Below, piece by piece: positions 9,654-20,685 of a DNA stretch of 64,000 nucleotides. The notes beneath the pieces were generated by a model. That model saw only the letters and a program-made list of their open reading frames with translations. It was not told where the DNA came from and made no database searches. The stretch's first letter is position 1, and each line of letters opens with the position of its first letter. Origin of the DNA: Cinclus cinclus (lineage: Eukaryota > Chordata > Aves > Passeriformes > Cinclidae); contig NW_026912192.1 of assembly GCF_963662255.1 (NCBI RefSeq), forward strand, positions 496,001 through 560,000, in the 5' to 3' direction. Made by a program: the position numbers and the translations under genes.

Positions 9654-11032
9654 CCGAGAGGCAGAGAGCACCTCGCCAGACGCAGTGCAGAGGGAAAGGA
9701 CACCGTATCCGAGGGAGCGTGGCGCCGCTTAGGCGGGCAAAGCAGAAAGGTGCCGCCCGGCACTGGCTTTGACTCCCTGAGCTTCCTTGCTAGGACAGCA
9801 GCTGCCGAAAGCTGGCAACTAGGCTGCCAGAGTGCAGAATGTAGGCGGTCTGGCACGCCTGCTTGCCGAAAGCCAGGATCAGCGAGACAGCGTGCTAGGC
9901 TCTGTTGCACAGCACCTTGGAGAACACGCACTTGAAGAATGCCGTCTCTGTTCCGCAAAAGCTCTGCCACAGTGAAGCTGGAAGAAGCAGCCTGTGGCCA
10001 CGGGCAGAGCTGGTCAACAGCTGCGCCTAACTTTCCCAAGCTGCGAGAGCATTCTCAGCCGAGTTCTGCTTTGACAGAGCTATTGCTGAACTTTTGCGGT
10101 CCCGGAGGCTGCTGAAACCAAGGCTGTGTTCTGCCTCTTCATTCTTGCCTTCCTGTGCTCCAGCGAGAAGTGAAGCTCTGGCACGGCATTCAGCTTTGCC
10201 GCCTCTCTGCACGGAAAGCACTAGACAGAACTAGTGTGCTTCGTGCATGCTCTCTCCTCGCTTTTATGGTCACTGCTCTGCTTTTTGCTTGGCAGCGTTC
10301 CAAGGGTCCACGGCATACCTCTTGCGCAGCGAGAGGTGGCCGGCGAGGAATACTTGCTGGCTTAAGTCGTTCCATGCTCCAGGCATTCATCAGAGCAACA
10401 CCATGGGGGAAAAGAGGGGGGAACATTGCAGGACAAATTTCTATGCTGGAACATGATTGTCTGCGAGACAGCTCTCCGCAGCGCTAGTATTTGGCCAGGC
10501 TGAAATCAGCGCCACGGGAAGCCAATCTGACAAGCGGAGTGCAACGAGCGCGGCGATATGGGGCCACTTGGCAGGTGGCCGAAGAAAGACGGCTGCCCCG
10601 CGAATGTGGTGCCAGAAGGCAATTTTCAGCAGGGCGTTCCGGGCGAGCTTAATGTGTAGCCGCAGTTGTTCTAGGCGAGATTGTAGCCGAGAAGCTTTCC
10701 GTCTCCATTCACGAGACAAGAAAAGCAGAACGCAATGGTCTAGAGGGTTGAGAAGAAAAGTGCTCGTAGCGAGCTCGTTGCGGCAGAAGCGAAAGCCAGG
10801 AGCAGCGTGCTCGCTGCGAGAAGTAGACGGCGCTTCGCCTCCTTGGGAAGGAAATGGCGTCTGGGCACGAACGGCAGCCAGCGAAGCTTCAGAACAGCAG
10901 GCTGTTCTGCTCAGCGTACGAGCCTGAAGTGAGTGGCAAGGGCTAAGGGGACAGTTCCAAGGCATCTAGCTTTCCTGCTAGCAATGCCATTTCTACCCTG
11001 CTGTGGAAAACATTGTCCTTTGCCCTTCTGCT
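9654..11032 (+). repeat. Monomer 8 (A)
   Basis: Diagnostic states are C at 16, C at 23, C at 51, T at 111, A at 190, G at 254, C at 262, G at 445, G at 673 (CTTGCGCAGC), T at 970, G at 990 and G at 1203. Confidence 0.95.
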
Positions 11033-12411
11033 CCGAGAGGCAGAGAGCACCTCGCCAGACGCAGTGCAGAGGGAAAGGACACCGTATCCGAGGGAGCGTG
11101 GCGCCGCTTAGGCGGGCAAAGCAGAAAGGTGCCGCCCGGCACGGGCTTTGACTCCCTGAGCTTCCTTGCTAGGACAGCAGCTGCCGAAAGCTGGCAACTA
11201 GGCTGCCAGAGTGCAGAATGTCGGCGGTCTGGCACGCCTGCTTGCCGAAAGCCAGGATCAGCGAGACAGCGTGCTAGGCTCTGTTTCACAGCACCTTGGA
11301 GAACACGCACTTGAAGAATGCCGTCTCTGTTCCGCAAAAGCTCTGCCACAGTGAAGCTGGAAGAAGCAGCCTGTGGCCACGGGCAGAGCTGGTCAACAGC
11401 TGCGCCTAACTTTCCCAAGCTGCGAGAGCATTCTCAGCCGAGTTCTGCTTTGACAGAGCTATTGCTGAACTTTTGCGGTCCCGGAGGCTGCTGAAACCAA
11501 GGCTGTGTTCTGCCTCTTCATTCTTGCCTTCCTGTGCTCCAGCGAGAAGTGAAGCTCTGGCACGGCATTCAGCTTTGCCGCCTCTCTGCACGGAAAGCAC
11601 TAGACAGAACTAGTGTGCTTCGTGCATGCTCTCTCCTCGCTTTTATGGTCACTGCTCTGCTTTTTGCTTGGCAGCGTTCCAAGGGTCCACGGCATACCTC
11701 TTGCACAGCGAGAGGTGGCCGGCGAGGAATACTTGCTGGCTTAAGTCGTTCCATGCTCCAGGCATTCATCAGAGCAACACCATGGGGGAAAAGAGGGGGG
11801 AACATTGCAGGACAAATTTCTATGCTGGATCATGATTGTCTGCGAGACAGCTCTCCGCAGCGCTAGTATTTGGCCAGGCTGAAATCAGCGCCACGGGAAG
11901 CCAATCTGACAAGCGGAGTGCAACGAGCGCGGCGATATGGGGCCACTTGGCAGGTGGCCGAAGAAAGACGGCCGCCCCGCGAATGTGGTGCCAGAAGGCA
12001 AGTTTCAGCAGGGCGTTGCGGGCGAGCTTAATGTGTAGCCGCAGTTGTTCTAGGCGAGATTGTAGCCGAGAAGCTTTCCGTCTCCATTCACGAGACAAGA
12101 AAAGCAGAACGCAATGGTCTAGAGGGTTGAGAAGAAAAGTGCTCGTAGCGAGCTCGTTGCGGCAGAAGCGAAAGCCAGGAGCAGCGTGCTCGGTGCGAGA
12201 AGTAGACGGCGCTTCGCCTCCTTGGGAAGGAACTCGCGTCTGGGCACGAACGGCAGCCAGCGAAGCTTCAGAACAGCAGGCTGTTCTGCTCAGCGTACGA
12301 GCCTGAAGTGAGTGGCAAGGGCTAAGGGGACAGTTCCAAGGCATCTAGCTTTCCTGCTAGCAATGCCATTTCTACCCTGCTGTGGAAAACATTGTCCTTT
12401 GCCCTTCTGCT
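11033..12411 (+). repeat. Monomer 9 (A, mosaic)
   Basis: B-like C at 190, T at 254 and C at 262 sit in an A backbone (C at 23, C at 325, C at 382). Downstream it has G at 970, G at 986 (GCGTTGCGG), G at 1161 and the AACTCGCG form of sites 1199-1206, shared with monomer 11. A T in GGATCATGATT near 11,830 is private. Confidence 0.95.
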
Positions 12412-13791
12412 CCGAGAGGCAGAGAGCACCTCGCCAGACGCAGTGCAGAGGGAAAGGACACAGTATCCGAGGGAGCGTGGCGCCGCTTAGGCGGGCAAAG
12501 CAGAAAGGTGCCGCCCGGCACGGGCTTTGACTCCCTGAGCTTCCTTGCTAGGACAGCAGCTGCCGAAAGCTGGCAACTAGGCTGCCAGAGTGCAGAATGT
12601 AGGCGGTCTGGCACGCCTGCTTGCCGAAAGCCAGGATCAGCGAGACAGCGTGCTAGGCTCTGTTTCACAGCACCTTGGAGAACACGCGCTTGAAGAATGC
12701 CGTCTCTGTTCCGCAAAAGCTCTGCCACAGTGAAGCTGGAAGAAGCAGCCTGTGGCCACGGGCAGAGCTGGTCAACAGCTGCGCCTAACTTTCCCAAGAT
12801 GCGAGAGCATTCTCAGCCGAGTTCTGCTTTGACAGAGCTATTGCTGAACTTTTGCGGTCCCGGAGGCTGCTGAAACCAAGGCTGTGTTCTGCCTCTTCAT
12901 TCTTGCCTTCCTGTGCTCCAGCGAGAAGTGAAGCTCTGGCACGGCATTCAGCTTTGCCGCCTCTCTGCACGGAAAGCACTAGACAGAACTAGTGTGCTTC
13001 GTGCATGCTCTCTCCTCGCTTTTATGGTCACTGCTCTGCTTTTTGCTTGGCAGCGTTCCAAGGGTCCACGGCATACCTCTTGCACAGCGAGAGGTGGCCG
13101 GCGAGGAATACTTGCTGGCTTAAGTCGTTCCATGCTCCAGGCATTCATCAGAGCAACACCATGGGGGAAAAGAGGGGGGAACATTGCAGGACAAATTTCT
13201 ATGCTGGAACATGATTGTCTGCGAGACAGCTCTCCGCAGCCGCTAGTATTTGGCCAGGCTGAAATCAGCGCCACGGGAAGCCAATCTGACAAGCGGAGTG
13301 CAACGAGCGCGGCGATATGGGGCCACTTGGCAGGTGGCCGAAGAAAGACGGCTGCCCCGCGAATGTGGTGCCAGAAGGCAATTTTCAGCAGGGCGTTCCG
13401 GGCGAGCTTAATGTGTAGCCGCAGTTGTTCTAGGCGAGATTGTAGCCGAGAAGCTTTCCGTCTCCATTCACGAGACAAGAAAAGCAGAACGCAATGGTCT
13501 AGAGGGTTGAGAAGAAAAGTGCTCGTAGCGAGCTCGTTGCGGCAGAAGCGAAAGCCAGGAGCAGCGTGCTCGCTGCGAGAAGTAGACGGCGCTTCGCCTC
13601 CTTGGGAAGGAAATCGCGTCTGGGCACGAACGGCAGCCAGCGAAGCTTCAGAACAGCAGGCTGTTCTGCTCAGCGTACGAGCCTGAAGTGAGTGGCAAGG
13701 GCTAAGGGGACAGTTCCAAGGCATCTAGCTTTCCTGCTAGCAATGCCATTTCTACCCTGCTGTGGAAAACATTGTCCTTTGCCCTTCTGCT
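12412..13791 (+). repeat. Monomer 10 (A, 1380 bp, +C)
   Basis: An extra C gives CCGCAGCCGCTAG at 13,240-13,241. Other states are C at 16, C at 23, A at 51, T at 254, G at 277, A at 388, G at 445, T at 970, G at 990 and C at 1203. From site 52 on it matches monomer 12. Confidence 0.95.
13240..13241 (+). other. One-base insertion (extra C) in monomer 10
   Basis: CCGCAGCCGCTAG replaces CCGCAGCGCTAG. It joins open frames on both strands: a 257-codon frame on plus (12,913-13,686) and a 258-codon frame on minus (12,948-13,724). The identical change in monomer 12 is explained by duplication of the surrounding dimer. Confidence 0.95.
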
Positions 13792-15170
13792 CCGAGAGGC
13801 AGAGAGTACCTCGCCAGACGCAGTGCAGAGGGAAAGGACACCGTATCCGAGGGAGCGTGGCGCCGCTTAGGCGGGCAAAGCAGAAAGGTGCCGCCCGGCA
13901 CGGGCTTTGACTCCCTGAGCTTCCTTGCTAGGACAGCAGCTGCCGAAAGCTGGCAACTAGGCTGCCAGAGTGCAGAATGTAGGCGGTCTGGCACGCCTGC
14001 TTGCCGAAAGCCAGGATCAGCGAGACAGCGTGCTAGGCTCTGTTGCACAGCATCTTGGAGAACACGCACTTGAAGAATGCCGTCTCTGTTCCGCAAAAGC
14101 TCTGCCACAGTGAAGGTGGAAGAAGCAGCCTGTGGCCACGGGCAGAGCTGGTCAACAGCTGCGCCTAACTTTCCCAAGCTGCGAGAGCATTCTCAGCCGA
14201 GTTCTGCTTTGACAGAGCTATTGCTGAACTTTTGCAGTCCCGGAGGCTGCTGAAACCAAGGCTGTGTTCTGCCTCTTCATTCTTGCCTTCCTGTGCTCCA
14301 GCGAGAAGTGAAGCTCTGGCACGGCATTCAGCTTTGCCGCCTCTCTGCACGGAAAGCACTAGACAGAACTAGTGTGCTTCGTGCATGCTCTCTCCTCGCT
14401 TTTATGGTCACTGCTCTGCTTTTTGCTTGGCAGCGTTCCAAGGGTCCACGGCATACCTCTTGCACAGCGAGAGGTGGCCGGCGAGGAATACTTGCTGGCT
14501 TAAGTCGTTCCATGCTCCAGGCATTCATCAGAGCAACACCATGGGGGAAAAGAGGGGGGAACATTGCAGGACAAATTTCTATGCTGGAACATGATTGTCT
14601 GCGAGACAGCTCTCCGCAGCGCTAGTATTTGGCCAGGCTGAAATCAGCGCCACGGGAAGCCAATCTGACAAGCGGAGTGCAACGAGCGCGGCGATATGGG
14701 GCCACTTGGCAGGTGGCCGAAGAAAGACGGCTGCCCCGCGAATGTGGTGCCAGAAGGCAATTTTCAGCAGGGCGTTCCGGACGAGCTTAATGTGTAGCCG
14801 CAGTTGTTCTAGGCGAGATTGTAGCCGAGAAGCTTTCCGTCTCCATTCACGAGACAAGAAAAGCAGAACGCAATGGTCTAGAGGGTTGAGAAGAAAAGTG
14901 CTCGTAGCGAGCTCGTTGCGGCAGAAGCGAAAGCCAGGAGCAGCGTGCTCGGTGCGAGAAGTAGACGGCGCTTCGCCTCCTTGGGAAGGAACTCGCGTCT
15001 GGGCACGAACGGCAGCCAGCGAAGCTTCAGAACAGCAGGCTGTTCTGCTCAGCGTACGAGCCTGAAGTGAGTGGCAAGGGCTAAGGGGACAGTTCCAAGG
15101 CATCTAGCTTTCCTGCTAGCAATGCCATTTCTACCCTGCTGTGGAAAACATTGTCCTTTGCCCTTCTGCT
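13792..15170 (+). repeat. Monomer 11 (A)
   Basis: Diagnostic states are T at 16, C at 23, C at 51, G at 111, G at 254, A at 277, G at 325 and A at 445. The first 537 bases match monomer 13. The second half has T at 970, A at 990, G at 1161 and the AACTCGCG form, like the end of monomer 9. Confidence 0.95.
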
Positions 15171-16550
15171 CCGAGAGGCAGAGAGCACCTCGGCAGACGC
15201 AGTGCAGAGGGAAAGGACACCGTATCCGAGGGAGCGTGGCGCCGCTTAGGCGGGCAAAGCAGAAAGGTGCCGCCCGGCACGGGCTTTGACTCCCTGAGCT
15301 TCCTTGCTAGGACAGCAGCTGCCGAAAGCTGGCAACTAGGCTGCCAGAGTGCAGAATGTAGGCGGTCTGGCACGCCTGCTTGCCGAAAGCCAGGATCAGC
15401 GAGACAGCGTGCTAGGCTCTGTTTCACAGCACCTTGGAGAACACGCGCTTGAAGAATGCCGTCTCTGTTCCGCAAAAGCTCTGCCACAGTGAAGCTGGAA
15501 GAAGCAGCCTGTGGCCACGGGCAGAGCTGGTCAACAGCTGCGCCTAACTTTCCCAAGATGCGAGAGCATTCTCAGCCGAGTTCTGCTTTGACAGAGCTAT
15601 TGCTGAACTTTTGCGGTCCCGGAGGCTGCTGAAACCAAGGCTGTGTTCTGCCTCTTCATTCTTGCCTTCCTGTGCTCCAGCGAGAAGTGAAGCTCTGGCA
15701 CGGCATTCAGCTTTGCCGCCTCTCTGCACGGAAAGCACTAGACAGAACTAGTGTGCTTCGTGCATGCTCTCTCCTCGCTTTTATGGTCACTGCTCTGCTT
15801 TTTGCTTGGCAGCGTTCCAAGGGTCCACGGCATACCTCTTGCACAGCGAGAGGTGGCCGGCGAGGAATACTTGCTGGCTTAAGTCGTTCCATGCTCCAGG
15901 CATTCATCAGAGCAACACCATGGGGGAAAAGAGGGGGGAACATTGCAGGACAAATTTCTATGCTGGAACATGATTGTCTGCGAGACAGCTCTCCGCAGCC
16001 GCTAGTATTTGGCCAGGCTGAAATCAGCGCCACGGGAAGCCAATCTGACAAGCGGAGTGCAACGAGCGCGGCGATATGGGGCCACTTGGCAGGTGGCCGA
16101 AGAAAGACGGCTGCCCCGCGAATGTGGTGCCAGAAGGCAATTTTCAGCAGGGCGTTCCGGGCGAGCTTAATGTGTAGCCGCAGTTGTTCTAGGCGAGATT
16201 GTAGCCGAGAAGCTTTCCGTCTCCATTCACGAGACAAGAAAAGCAGAACGCAATGGTCTAGAGGGTTGAGAAGAAAAGTGCTCGTAGCGAGCTCGTTGCG
16301 GCAGAAGCGAAAGCCAGGAGCAGCGTGCTCGCTGCGAGAAGTAGACGGCGCTTCGCCTCCTTGGGAAGGAAATCGCGTCTGGGCACGAACGGCAGCCAGC
16401 GAAGCTTCAGAACAGCAGGCTGTTCTGCTCAGCGTACGAGCCTGAAGTGAGTGGCAAGGGCTAAGGGGACAGTTCCAAGGCATCTAGCTTTCCTGCTAGC
16501 AATGCCATTTCTACCCTGCTGTGGAAAACATTGTCCTTTGCCCTTCTGCT
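15171..16550 (+). repeat. Monomer 12 (A, 1380 bp, +C)
   Basis: It carries the same extra C as monomer 10, at 15,999-16,000, and the same A at site 388. It differs from monomer 10 at sites 23 (G, B-like) and 51 (C), so the left limit of the shared block lies after site 51. Confidence 0.95.
15999..16000 (+). other. The same one-base insertion in monomer 12
   Basis: It is identical in position and context to the insertion in monomer 10, 2759 bases upstream, and opens the same long frames (15,672-16,445 plus; 15,707-16,483 minus). Confidence 0.95.
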
Positions 16551-17927
16551 CCGAGAGGCAGAGAGTACCTCGCCAGACGCAGTGCAGAGGGAAAGGACAC
16601 CGTATCCGAGGGAGCGTGGCGCCGCTTAGGCGGGCAAAGCAGAAAGGTGCCGCCCGGCACGGGCTTTGACTCCCTGAGCTTCCTTGCTAGGACAGCAGCT
16701 GCCGAAAGCTGGCAACTAGGCTGCCAGAGTGCAGAATGTAGGCGGTCTGGCACGCCTGCTTGCCGAAAGCCAGGATCAGCGAGACAGCGTGCTAGGCTCT
16801 GTTGCACAGCATCTTGGAGAACACGCACTTGAAGAATGCCGTCTCTGTTCCGCAAAAGCTCTGCCACAGTGAAGGTGGAAGAAGCAGCCTGTGGCCACGG
16901 GCAGAGCTGGTCAACAGCTGCGCCTAACTTTCCCAAGCTGCGAGAGCATTCTCAGCCGAGTTCTGCTTTGACAGAGCTATTGCTGAACTTTTGCAGTCCC
17001 GGAGGCTGCTGAAACCAAGGCTGTGTTCTGCCTCTTCATTCTTGCCTTCCTGTGCTCCAGCGAGAAGTGAAGCTCTGGCACGGCATTGCTTTGCCGCCTC
17101 TCTGCACGGAAAGCACTAGACAGAACTAGTGTGCTTCGTGCATGCTCTCTCCTCGCTTTTATGGTCACTGCTCTGCTTTTTGCTTGGCAGCGTTCAAAGG
17201 GTCCACGGCATACCTCTTGCACAGCGAGAGCTGGCCGGCGAGGAATACTTGCTGGCTTAAGTCGTTCCATGCTCAAGGCATTCATCAGAGCAGCACAATG
17301 CGGGAAAAGAGGGGGGAACATTGCAGGACAAATTTCTATGCTGGAACATGATTGTCTGCGAGACAGCTCTCCGCAGCGCTAGTATTTGGCCAGGCTGAAA
17401 TCAGCGCCACGGGAAGCCAATCTGACAAGCGGAGTGCAACGAGCGCGGCGATACGGGGCCACTTGGCAGGTGGCCGAAGAAAGACGGCTGCCCCGCGAAT
17501 GTGGTGCCAGAAGGCAAGTTTCAGCAGGGCGTTCCGGGCGAGCTTAATGTGTAGCCGCAGTTGTTCTAGGCGAGATTGTAGCCGAGAAGCTTTCCGTCTC
17601 CATTCACGAGACAAGAAAAGCAGAACGCAATGGTCTAGAGGGTTGAGAAGAAAAGTGCTCGTAGCGAGCTCGTTGCGGCAGAAGCGAAAGCCAGGAGCAG
17701 CGTGCTCGCTGCGAGAAGTAGACGGCGCTTCGCCTCCTTGGGAAGGAAATGGCGTCTGGGCACGAACGGCAGCCAGCGAAGCTTCAGAACAGCAGGCTGT
17801 TCTGCTCAGCGTACGAGCCTGAAGTGAGTGGCAAGGGCTAAGGGGACAGTTCCAAGGCATCTAGCTTTCCTGCTAGCAATGCCATTTCTACCCTGCTGTG
17901 GAAAACATTGTCCTTTGCCCTTCTGCT
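16551..17927 (+). repeat. Monomer 13 (A/B hybrid, 1377 bp, -CA)
   Basis: The first 537 bases are A type (T at 16, C at 23, A at 190, G at 254, C at 382). After the missing CA (CGGCATTGCTTTGCC at 17,081-17,095) it is B type: A at 648, A at 727, the G/A/C haplotype at 745/749/753 and C at 906. A private C gives GAGAGCTGGCC near 17,231. This monomer holds the subfamily boundary. Confidence 0.95.
17087..17088 (+). other. Two-base deletion (CA) at the A/B subfamily boundary
   Basis: CGGCATTGCTTTG replaces CGGCATTCAGCTTTG. It occurs only here, in monomer 13. All diagnostic sites to its left are A type and those to its right from site 648 are B type, so it marks or closely flanks a recombination junction. 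Confidence 0.9.
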
Positions 17928-19306
17928 CCGAGAGGCAGAGAGCACCTCGGCAGACGCAGTGCAGAGGGAAAGGACACAGTATCCGAGGGAGCGTGGCGCT
18001 GCTTAGGCGGGCAAAGCAGAAAGGTGCCGCCCGGCACTGGCTTTGACTCCCTGAGCTTCCTTGCTAGGACAGCAGCTGCCGAAAGCTGGCAACTAGGCTG
18101 CCAGAGTGCAGAATGTCGGCGGTCTGGCACGCCTGCTTGCCGAAAGCCAGTTTCAGCGAGACAGCGTGCTAGGCTCTGTTTCACAGCACCCTGGAGAACA
18201 CGCACTTGAAGAATGCCCTCTCTGCTCCGCAAAAGCTCTGCCACAGTGAAGGTGGAAGAAGCAGCCTGTGGCCACGGGCAGAGCTGGTCAACAGCTGCGC
18301 CTAACTTTGCCAAGCTGCGAGAGCATTCTCAGCCGAGTTCTGCTTTGACAGAGCTATTGCTGAACTTTTGCAGTCCCGGAGGCTGCTGAAACCAAGGCTG
18401 TGTTCTGCCTCTTCATTCTTGCCTTCCTGTGCTCCAGCGAGAAGTGAAGCTCTGGCACGGCATTCAGCTTTGCCGCCTCTCTGCACGGAAAGCACTAGAC
18501 AGAACTAGTGTGCTTCCTGCATGCTCTCTCCTCGCTTTTATGGTCACTGCTCTGCTTTTTGCTTGGCAGCGTTCCAAGGGTCCACGGCATACCTCTTGCA
18601 CAGCGAGAGGTGGCCGGCGAGGAATACTTGCTGGCTTAAGTCGTTCCATGCTCAAGGCATTCATCAGAGCAGCACAATGCGGGAAAAGAGGGGGGAACAT
18701 TGCAGGACAAATTTCTATGCTGGAACATGATTGTCTGCGAGACAGCTCTCCGCAGCGCTAGTATTTGGCCAGGCTGAAATCAGCGCCACGGGAAGCCAAT
18801 CTGACAAGCGGAGTGCAACGAGCGCGGCGATACGGGGCCACTTGGCAGGTGGCCGAAGAAAGACGGCTGCCCCGCGAATGTGGTGCCAGAAGGCAAGTTT
18901 CAGCAGGGCGTTCCGGGCGAGCTTAATGTGTAGCCGCAGTTGTTCTAGGCGAGATTGTAGCCGAGAAGCTTTCCGTCTCCATTCACGAGACAAGAAAAGC
19001 AGAACGCAATGGTCTAGAGGGTTGAGAAGAAAAGTGCTCGTAGCGAGCTCGTTGCGGCAGAAGCGAAAGCCAGGAGCAGCGTGCTCGCTGCGAGAAGTAG
19101 ACGGCGCTTCGCCTCCTTGGGAAGGAAATGGCGTCTGGGCACGAACGGCAGCCAGCGAAGCTTCAGAACAGCAGGCTGTTCTGCTCAGCGTACGAGCCTG
19201 AAGTGAGTGGCAAGGGCTAAGGGGACAGTTCCAAGGCATCTAGCTTTTTTGCTAGCAATGCCATTTCTACCCTGCTGTGGAAAACATTGTCCTTTGCCCT
19301 TCTGCT
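17928..19306 (+). repeat. Monomer 14 (B)
   Basis: Diagnostic states are T at 73, TT at 224-225, C at 264, A at 277, C at 291, C at 298, G at 504, G at 533, C at 590, C at 648, C at 906 and G at 1203. TT at 1321-1322 makes a six-T loop (19,245-19,250) shared only with monomer 45. Confidence 0.95.
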
Positions 19307-20685
19307 CCGAGAGGCAGAGAGCACCTCGGCAGACGCAGTGCAGAGGGAAAGGACACAGTATCCGAGGGAGCGTGGCGCTGCTTAGGCGGGCAAAGCAGAA
19401 AGGTGCCGCCCGGCACTGGCTTTGACTCCCTGAGCTTCCTTGCTAGGACAGCAGCTGCCGAAAGCTGGCAACTAGGCTGCCAGAGTGCAGAATGTCGGCG
19501 GTCTGGCACGCCTGCTTGCCGAAAGCCAGTTTCAGCGAGACAGCGTGCTAGGCTCTGTTTCACAGCACCCTGGAGAACACGCCCTTGAAGAATGCCGTCT
19601 CTGTTCCGCAAAAGCTCTGCCACAGTGAAGGTGGAAGAAGCAGCCTGTGGCCACGGGCAGAGCTGGTCAACAGCTGCGCCTAACTTTGCCAAGCTGCGAG
19701 AGCATTCTCAGCCGAGTTCTGCTTTGACAGAGCTATTGCTGAACTTTTGCAGTCCCGGAGGCTGCTGAAACCAAGGCTGTGTTCTGCCTCTTCATTCTTG
19801 CCTTCCTGTTCTCCAGCGAGAAGTGAAGCTCTGGCACGTCATTCAGCTTTGCCGCCTCTCTGCACGGAAAGCACTAGACAGAACTAGTGTGCTTCGTGCA
19901 TGCTCTCTCCTCGCTTTTATGGTCACTGCTCTGCTTTTTGCTTGGCAGCGTTCAAAGGGTCCACGGCATACCTCTTGCACAGCGAGAGGTGGCCGGCGAG
20001 GAATACTTGCTGGCTTAAGTCGTTCCATGCTCAAGGCATTCATCAGAGCAGCACAATGCGGGAAAAGAGGGGGGAACATTGCAGGACAAATTTCTATGCT
20101 GGAACATGATTGTCTGCGAGACAGCTCTCCGCAGCGCTAGTATTTGGCCAGGCTGAAATCAGCGCCACGGGAAGCCAATCTGACAAGCGGAGTGCAACGA
20201 GCGCGGCGATACGGGGCCACTTGGCAGGTGGCCGAAGAAAGACGGCTGCCCCGCGAATGTGGTGCCAGAAGGCAAGTTTCAGCAGGGCGTTCCGGGCGAG
20301 CTTAATGTGTAGCCGCAGTTGTTCTAGGCGAGATTGTAGCCGAGAAGCTTTCCGTCTCCATTCACGAGACAAGAAAAGCAGAACGCAATGGTCTAGAGGG
20401 TTGAGAAGAAAAGTGCTCGTAGCGAGCTCGTTGCGGCAGAAGCGAAAGCCAGGAGCAGCGTGCTCGCTGCGAGAAGTAGACGGCGCTTCGCCTCCTTGGG
20501 AAGGAAATCGCGTCTGGGCACGAACGGCAGCCAGCGAAGCTTCAGAACAGCAGGCTGTTCTGCTCAGCGTACGAGCCTGAAGTGAGTGGCAAGGGCTAAG
20601 GGGACAGTTCCAAGGCATCTAGCTTTCCTGCTAGCAATGCCATTTCTACCCTGCTGTGGAAAACATTGTCCTTTGCCCTTCTGCT
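19307..20685 (+). repeat. Monomer 15 (B)
   Basis: Diagnostic states are T at 73, TT at 224-225, C at 264, C at 277, T at 298, T at 504, T at 533, A at 648, C at 906 and C at 1203. Apart from site 73 it matches monomer 46. Confidence 0.95.

Larger units (their letters stand above)
1..17087 (+). repeat. Subfamily A part of the array (monomers 1-12 and first 537 bases of 13)
   Basis: Every copy here has C at site 727 (GCTCCAGG) and the site 745/749/753 haplotype A/C/G (CAACACCATGGGGG). Most copies also have C at site 23 and C at site 382 (CTTTCCCAAG). This stretch is internally more mixed than the rest: sites 16, 51, 111, 190, 254, 262, 277, 325, 445, 970, 990, 1161 and 1201-1203 all segregate here. 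It also holds the two single-base insertions at monomers 10 and 12. Confidence 0.88.
12463..17087 (+). repeat. Duplicated dimer block (offset 2759 bp) carrying a shared 1-bp insertion
   Basis: Bases 12,463-14,328 match 15,222-17,087 at an offset of 2759, the length of one 1380-bp and one 1379-bp monomer. Both copies share the extra C (around 13,240 and 15,999), the otherwise absent A at site 388, and the same run of alleles downstream. The copies differ at sites 23 and 51 before the block, and the match ends at the CA deletion of monomer 13. This reads as one dimer-sized unequal crossover that copied the insertion. Confidence 0.82.

Noticed and set aside
12913..13724. 257- and 258-codon frames in monomers 10 and 12 as functional genes
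   Set aside because: They exist only because one extra C joins two frames on each strand. Both copies descend from one duplicated insertion and no protein family is recognisable.
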